A stretch of 64,000 nucleotides of DNA from Saccharothrix sp. NRRL B-16348. Lineage in GTDB: Bacteria > Actinomycetota > Actinomycetes > Mycobacteriales > Pseudonocardiaceae. Within the stretch, counting starts at the first letter, position 1. Each line of letters begins with the position of its first letter. The stretch lies in NCBI RefSeq assembly GCF_001280085.1, contig NZ_LGED01000232.1, positions 1 to 64,000 of the forward strand, read 5' to 3'. Positions 60,533 to 64,000 of this stretch are shown here, one piece after another. A program made the translations under genes and the position numbers. The notes under the pieces were generated by a model, which searched no databases, had not been told where the DNA came from, and saw only the letters and a program-made list of their open reading frames with translations.

Positions 60533-60580
60533 GGTGGTACACCGAGCGGGGTGGCACACCGGACCCGGTGGCGCACCGAG
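60533..60580. promoter_or_regulatory. Three GGTGnnnCACC palindromes with a period of 17 bases
   Basis: GGTGGTACACC at 60533, GGTGGCACACC at 60550 and GGTGGCGCACC at 60567, spaced exactly 17 bases. Each is a GGTG-N3-CACC inverted repeat. They start 28 bases upstream of the MmyB-like start codon in the gap to the LLM gene and are the likely operators. Confidence 0.75.
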
Positions 60581-60664
60581 CCGGCTGGAACCCGGTCATC
60601 GTATTCGGGCGCGGCGGTCGTACGGCCTGCTCAGCGCCGCCCTTCCCACCATCTGGAGATCGTC

Positions 60665-61558
60665 GTGACGTTGTTCCGCACCGTCGACGCACCACCGGCG
60701 GTGGCCCTGTTCGCGTTGAACATGGCGCCGACCGTCGGCCCCGCCGAACTCGCCGGGATCGCGGTCCTGGCCGAGGACCTGGGCTACGAATCGCTGTGGG
60801 TGGGCGAACACCCGGCGTTGCCCGATCCGGCCGGCTCCGCCAGCCCGTTCCCGCCGGACCTGGAACTCGTGGACCCGATCGTCCACCTCTCCTACCTCGC
60901 CGGTGTGACGAGCCGGATCAGGCTGGGCACCGGCATTGTGATCCTGCCCCTACGCAATCCCGTAGTGCTGGCCAAGCAGCTCGCCTCGCTGGACGTGCTC
61001 TCCGGCGGCCGGCTGATGTTCGGCTACGGCGTCGGCTACATCGAGCCCACGTTCCGCGCGGTCGGCGTGCCGTACCGGCGGCGGCTCGCGCGGGCGTTGG
61101 AGCACGTCTCCGCGATGCGCTCCCTGTGGCACGACGAGAAGCCCGAGTTCCACGGCGAGTTCGTCGACTTCGACCACATCGCCGCGCACCCGCGGCCGGT
61201 GCAGGCGCCGTTGCCCGTCATCACCGGCGGGCACGCGCCCGCGGCGTTGCGGGGCGCCGTCACGCACTCCCACGGCTGGTACGGCTTCGGCCTGCCGCCG
61301 GCCACGGTCGCCTGGATGAAGGAGGGCCTGCGCCGCGAGGCCGACCTCCACGGCAGGCCGGACGAACTCGGGCCGCTGGGCGTGACCGTCACGCCGCCGC
61401 GCGGCGCCCTGCGCCCCGAGATGGTCGGCGAGTACCAGAAGGTCGGCGCGGAACGCCTGGTGCTGTTCCCGCCCGACGGCATCGACCTCGCCGGGCTCAC
61501 CGACTACGTGCGGGCGCACGCGCCGGGGAAGATCGGCGCGACCGCGTTCACCGGGTGA
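60665..61558 (+). CDS. Luciferase-like (LLM) flavin- or F420-dependent oxidoreductase
   Basis: 297 aa from GTG 60665 (TGGAG upstream). TIM-barrel of the bacterial luciferase family: VLAEDLGYESLWVGEH, RIRLGTGIVILPLRNPVVLAKQ, LDVLSGGRLMFGYGVGYIEP. Most such actinomycete proteins use F420 or FMN. Likely regulated by the divergent MmyB-like protein. Confidence 0.88.
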   Translation: MTLFRTVDAPPAVALFALNMAPTVGPAELAGIAVLAEDLGYESLWVGEHPALPDPAGSASPFPPDLELVDPIVHLSYLAGVTSRIRLGTGIVILPLRNPVVLAKQLASLDVLSGGRLMFGYGVGYIEPTFRAVGVPYRRRLARALEHVSAMRSLWHDEKPEFHGEFVDFDHIAAHPRPVQAPLPVITGGHAPAALRGAVTHSHGWYGFGLPPATVAWMKEGLRREADLHGRPDELGPLGVTVTPPRGALRPEMVGEYQKVGAERLVLFPPDGIDLAGLTDYVRAHAPGKIGATAFTG

Positions 61559-61673
61559 GCGCGCCCACCACGTCTGAGCGCAGTTGCCACAGTGGACCCG
61601 GGCTGATTGTCCGGCCCGGTCCCGCTCGGCAGGCTGAGTGGTGCACAGTCCACTCCGCACCGGAGGAAACCCA

Positions 61674-62105
61674 GTGACCACAACAGATCCGCTGCGGGTC
61701 GAGGAGCAGCACGTCCTCGCCATCCGCACGCTCAACGACGTCGTCAACGAGCGCCGCTACGACGACATGGACGAGCTGTTCGCGCCCAACTTCGTCGACA
61801 ACAACCCCGCGTGGAGCGTCCGCGACGTCGCCGAGCTCAAGGTGCTGCTCGCCGAGGCGCACGAGGCGATGGCGTTCACCTCGCACCACGACCTGATCTA
61901 CCCGGCGGGCGACGACAAGGTCGTCATCCACATCACCTTCACCGGGCGGTTCGTGAAGGACTTCCTCGGCCGGCGGGCCACCGGCGAGCCGATCACCTGG
62001 ACCAGCATCGAGGTCTTCCGGTTCGAGCGCGGCCGGATCGCCGAGCGCTGGGTCCAGGCCGACACCGCGGGCCTGCTGCGCCAGCTCGGGGTGCCGCTGC
62101 CGTGA
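61674..62105 (+). CDS. SnoaL-like polyketide-cyclase-fold protein
   Basis: 143 aa from GTG 61674 with GGAGGAAA upstream. NTF2/SnoaL fold: LNDVVNERRYDDMDELFAPN, SIEVFRFERGRIAERWVQAD. It is close to SnoaL ester cyclases/hydroxylases. First gene of a four-gene set with ABM, SDR and VOC. Confidence 0.88.
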   Translation: MTTTDPLRVEEQHVLAIRTLNDVVNERRYDDMDELFAPNFVDNNPAWSVRDVAELKVLLAEAHEAMAFTSHHDLIYPAGDDKVVIHITFTGRFVKDFLGRRATGEPITWTSIEVFRFERGRIAERWVQADTAGLLRQLGVPLP

Positions 62106-62128
62106 CCACGTCCGTGAAGGGGATCACC

Positions 62129-62419
62129 ATGCCCACGTTCCTGCTGCACATCACCGTCAAGCCCGAGCACCAGCGCGAGGCCGTCGAAACGCTCACCGAG
62201 ATCCAGCGCCTGTCCCTGTTGGACGACGGCTGCGTGGACTTCGTCTGGCTGCGCCACGAAGAGGACGGGAACAAGTTCACCCTCTTCGAGCGCTGGGAGA
62301 GTCAGCAGCACCTCGACGACCACCTCGCCAAGATCATCCCGGTGTGGGAGGAGTTCGCGCCCTGCCTGGTGGGCGACCCCGTCTCCCAGAGCGTGCGCGC
62401 GGTCACCGAGCTGGCCTGA
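62129..62419 (+). CDS. Antibiotic-biosynthesis-monooxygenase (ABM) domain protein
   Basis: 96 aa from ATG 62129 with AAGGGG upstream; an in-frame GTG at 62102 overlaps the previous stop. ABM/EthD-type dimeric alpha+beta barrel (FLLHITVKPEHQREAVETL, FTLFERWESQQHLDDHL). Cofactor-free monooxygenase of quinones or a small detoxifying protein. Confidence 0.85.
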   Translation: MPTFLLHITVKPEHQREAVETLTEIQRLSLLDDGCVDFVWLRHEEDGNKFTLFERWESQQHLDDHLAKIIPVWEEFAPCLVGDPVSQSVRAVTELA

Positions 62420-62459
62420 CCGGCGGCCCGGTCGCGAGTCGAACCGAAGGAGAACACCG

Positions 62460-63263
62460 TTGAAGGACCGCACTTTCCTGGTCACCGGCGCCACCGACGG
62501 CCTGGGGCTCGACCTGGCCCGCAGGCTCGTCGCGACCGGTGCGACCGTGCTGATCCACGGCCGCGACGAGCAACGCCTCGCGAACGCGGCGCGTGACGTC
62601 GGCGGGGACGTGCGGACCTACCTGGCGGACTTCGCCGACTTCGACCAGGTGCGCGGCATGGCCGCACGCCTCGCGGACGACGGCGTGCGGCTCGACGTGC
62701 TGGTCAACAACGCCGGGATGGGCGCGGGACGCCGCGACGACCAGCGCCTGGAAGGCAAAGCGGGACACGAACTCAGGTTCACCGTGAACCACCTCGCCCC
62801 GTTCCTCCTCACCAGGCTGCTGCTCCCGCTGCTGTCACCCGCCGCGCGGATCGTCACGGTCGCGTCGGCCGGGCAGTCCCCGATCGACTTCGACGACGTG
62901 ATGCTGCACCGGGGTTACGAGCCGCTGCGCGCCTATCGGCAGAGCAAACTGGCCCAGATCGCGACCTGCTTCGAGCTGGCCGAGCGGCTCGACCCGGCGC
63001 AGGCCACCGTGAACAGCCTGCACCCGGCGTCACTGATGGGCACCAAGATGGTCCACGAGACCTTCGGCTACACCATGAGCACCGTGGCGGAGGGCGCCGA
63101 GGCGACGTTGCGCCTCGCGCTCTCCGATGACCTCGCCGGGATCACCGGGCGCTACTACGACGGCGTCCGCGAAGCCCGTGCCAACGCGCAGTGCTACGAC
63201 CCGTCCGCGCGACGGCGGCTGTGGCGGCTCAGCAGCGAGCTGGTCGGCCTGCCCGCGACCTGA
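62460..63263 (+). CDS. Short-chain dehydrogenase/reductase
   Basis: 267 aa from TTG 62460 with AAGGAG upstream. Rossmann motif GATDGLGL (TGxxxGxG), NNAG at LVNNAGMG, Ser and the YxxxK active site as AYRQSK. Reduces or oxidises a small molecule; third gene of the operon. Confidence 0.92.
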   Translation: MKDRTFLVTGATDGLGLDLARRLVATGATVLIHGRDEQRLANAARDVGGDVRTYLADFADFDQVRGMAARLADDGVRLDVLVNNAGMGAGRRDDQRLEGKAGHELRFTVNHLAPFLLTRLLLPLLSPAARIVTVASAGQSPIDFDDVMLHRGYEPLRAYRQSKLAQIATCFELAERLDPAQATVNSLHPASLMGTKMVHETFGYTMSTVAEGAEATLRLALSDDLAGITGRYYDGVREARANAQCYDPSARRRLWRLSSELVGLPAT

Positions 63264-63328
63264 CGCCACCCGGCCGGACGCCACGCGCAACCGGGTCGCC
63301 GACTGCCATTCACCGAAAGGCGATCCCC

Positions 63329-63742
63329 ATGAAGTGGTCCCATGTCGCGCTCAACTGCCGTGATCTGGCCGCGACCGAAGAATTCTACACGCGCTGGTTC
63401 GGGTTCAAGCGCGCCCGTTTCTTCGACCTCGGGGAGACGTCCATCGTCTTCCTGAAATCGGGTGAGGCGTACTTGGAGCTGTTCGGCGGCGCCGCGGTGG
63501 ACGCGGCCGGCGCGCCCACGCTGGTGGAGCGCGACGGCCCGGACCACGTCGGCACGGTCCGCCACCTGGCGTTCCAGGTCGACGACGTGGACGCCCTGCT
63601 CGCCCAGATGGGCGACGACGCGCAGGTCAACCTGGGTCCGGTCGACTTCGACGGCTTCATCCCGGGTTGGCGGAGCGTGTGGCTGACCGACCCCGACGGC
63701 GTTGTGGTCGAGGTGAGCCAGGGCTACCGCGACGACCTGTAG
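63329..63742 (+). CDS. Glyoxalase/VOC-family protein
   Basis: 137 aa from ATG 63329. VOC fold with metal-ligand positions His (KWSHVALNCRDL), Glu (YLELFGG), His (VRHLAFQVDDVD) and Glu (VVVEVSQGY). Lyase, dioxygenase or binding protein. Last gene of the operon; a strong terminator follows. Confidence 0.88.
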   Translation: MKWSHVALNCRDLAATEEFYTRWFGFKRARFFDLGETSIVFLKSGEAYLELFGGAAVDAAGAPTLVERDGPDHVGTVRHLAFQVDDVDALLAQMGDDAQVNLGPVDFDGFIPGWRSVWLTDPDGVVVEVSQGYRDDL

Positions 63743-63751
63743 GGCACCACC

Positions 63752-63800
63752 GCACGAGACCCGGCCTCGACCCCTGTCGAGTGCCGGGTCTCGTGCTTTT
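63752..63800 (+). terminator. Strong intrinsic terminator with U-tract
   Basis: GCACGAGACCCGGC (63752-63765) pairs with 63783-63796, and an inner CTCGAC/GTCGAG (63766-63771 with 63776-63781) closes the same stem with a one-base bulge and 4-base loop. TTTT follows at 63797. Confidence 0.9.
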
Positions 63801-63925
63801 CCGGGCTACTACGTCGAATTTTCCGAGTGGTTCCGCAATGGTGGTTCCACGGGTAATCCCAAGTCATTCTCGGATGAGTGGGCGAAGTGTTCCGAGCCCA
63901 CGGAGAAATCCGAGAGGTGGATTCC
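63801..63925 (+). promoter_or_regulatory. Upstream region of the last gene
   Basis: 125 bases after the terminator without a gene. The motif TTCCGAG appears twice (near 63824 and 63888). A promoter for the partial gene is expected here, but I cannot place it. Confidence 0.35.
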
Positions 63926-64000
63926 ATGATGGATGACGCGACAGTGGGGAGACTCGTCGTCGACGACGTCTCCCCGGCGGTGTCGTCGGGCGCGCGGCCG
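63926..64000 (+). CDS. glgE: Partial GlgE-like maltosyltransferase N-terminus
   Basis: 25 codons run off the window end without a stop (ATG 63926 or 63929; GAGAGG upstream). GRLVVDDVSPAVSSGARP resembles the start of GlgE alpha-1,4-glucan:maltose-1-phosphate maltosyltransferase (GR-[IL]-x-V-x-DVxPxV-x-x-G-x-RP). GlgE belongs to the trehalose-glycogen pathway that also needs a debranching enzyme such as GlgX. Only a fragment is visible, so the call is tentative. Confidence 0.5.
   Translation, partial: MMDDATVGRLVVDDVSPAVSSGARP

Overview
The window is 64 kb of very GC-rich DNA with frequent GTG and TTG starts, many 4-base GTGA/ATGA gene overlaps and typical actinomycete families: SARP/AfsR-type regulator, conservon, MmyB-like regulators, TetR and CGNR regulators, GH6 cellulase. 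This points to a chromosomal segment of a filamentous actinomycete, most likely of the Pseudonocardiales (Saccharothrix/Actinosynnema/Lentzea type). The order is an inference from gene content, not a phylogenetic result. I see no rRNA, tRNA, CRISPR array, prophage or intact insertion sequence.

Layout. 1-3.4 kb: small membrane genes facing a TetR regulator, a frameshifted acetyltransferase, and a membrane-anchored solute-binding protein. 3.6-9.4 kb: DrrAB-like ABC exporter plus a DUF4097 protein, preceded by four 7-base repeats at 11-12-base spacing, and a large SARP/AfsR-like regulator. 10.6-15.7 kb: a complete conservon (histidine-kinase-like, roadblock, DUF742, small GTPase) ending in a CYP157-like/CYP154-like P450 pair. 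15.9-17.1 kb: P-loop kinase coupled to a Thg1-like tRNA guanylyltransferase. 17.2-22.1 kb: a metal-handling-like exported/membrane operon with its own two-component system. 22.1-24.5 kb: serine hydrolase, then methionine aminopeptidase divergent from an XRE regulator across a perfect 20-base inverted repeat. 24.9-28.7 kb: a giant secreted repeat/propeller protein. 28.9-32.3 kb: small enzymes, each with a local regulator and visible operator or promoter. 32.4-33.6 kb: a yybP-ykoY-type manganese riboswitch candidate in front of a small lipoprotein, then an SGNH hydrolase. 33.9-39.1 kb: a tiny secreted peptide, a PG-binding/DUF1906 protein, a Tat-exported M15-like pseudo-peptidase and a GH6 cellulase with a LacI-type operator. 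39.3-40.8 kb: an orphan WXG100-like type VII secretion pair. 41-47.5 kb: cyclase-family protein, Lnu-like nucleotidyltransferase over a gene remnant, DUF2975/XRE/ABC operon, a pstB fragment, ogt and a YcxB-like protein. 47.5-57.5 kb: a long minus-strand operon (SnoaL-like, DJ-1/PfpI, TPP decarboxylase, SnoaL-like, DJ-1/PfpI, AGE-family epimerase, GlgX-like glucan hydrolase, STAS, IS701-like pseudo-transposase) divergent from an MFS exporter. 59.7-63.7 kb: MmyB-like regulator facing an LLM oxidoreductase over three 17-base-spaced palindromes, followed by a SnoaL/ABM/SDR/VOC operon and a strong terminator. The window ends in the first codons of what looks like glgE.

The most unusual items are the 47.5-57.5 kb operon, which couples sugar enzymes (GlgX, AGE) to two DJ-1 and two SnoaL proteins and a TPP decarboxylase and matches no pathway I know; the Mn-type riboswitch before a lipoprotein rather than a transporter; the kinase-Thg1 pair; and several catalytically broken proteins kept as intact genes (P450 without ExxR, M15 peptidase without two zinc ligands, transposase without its first Asp pair).
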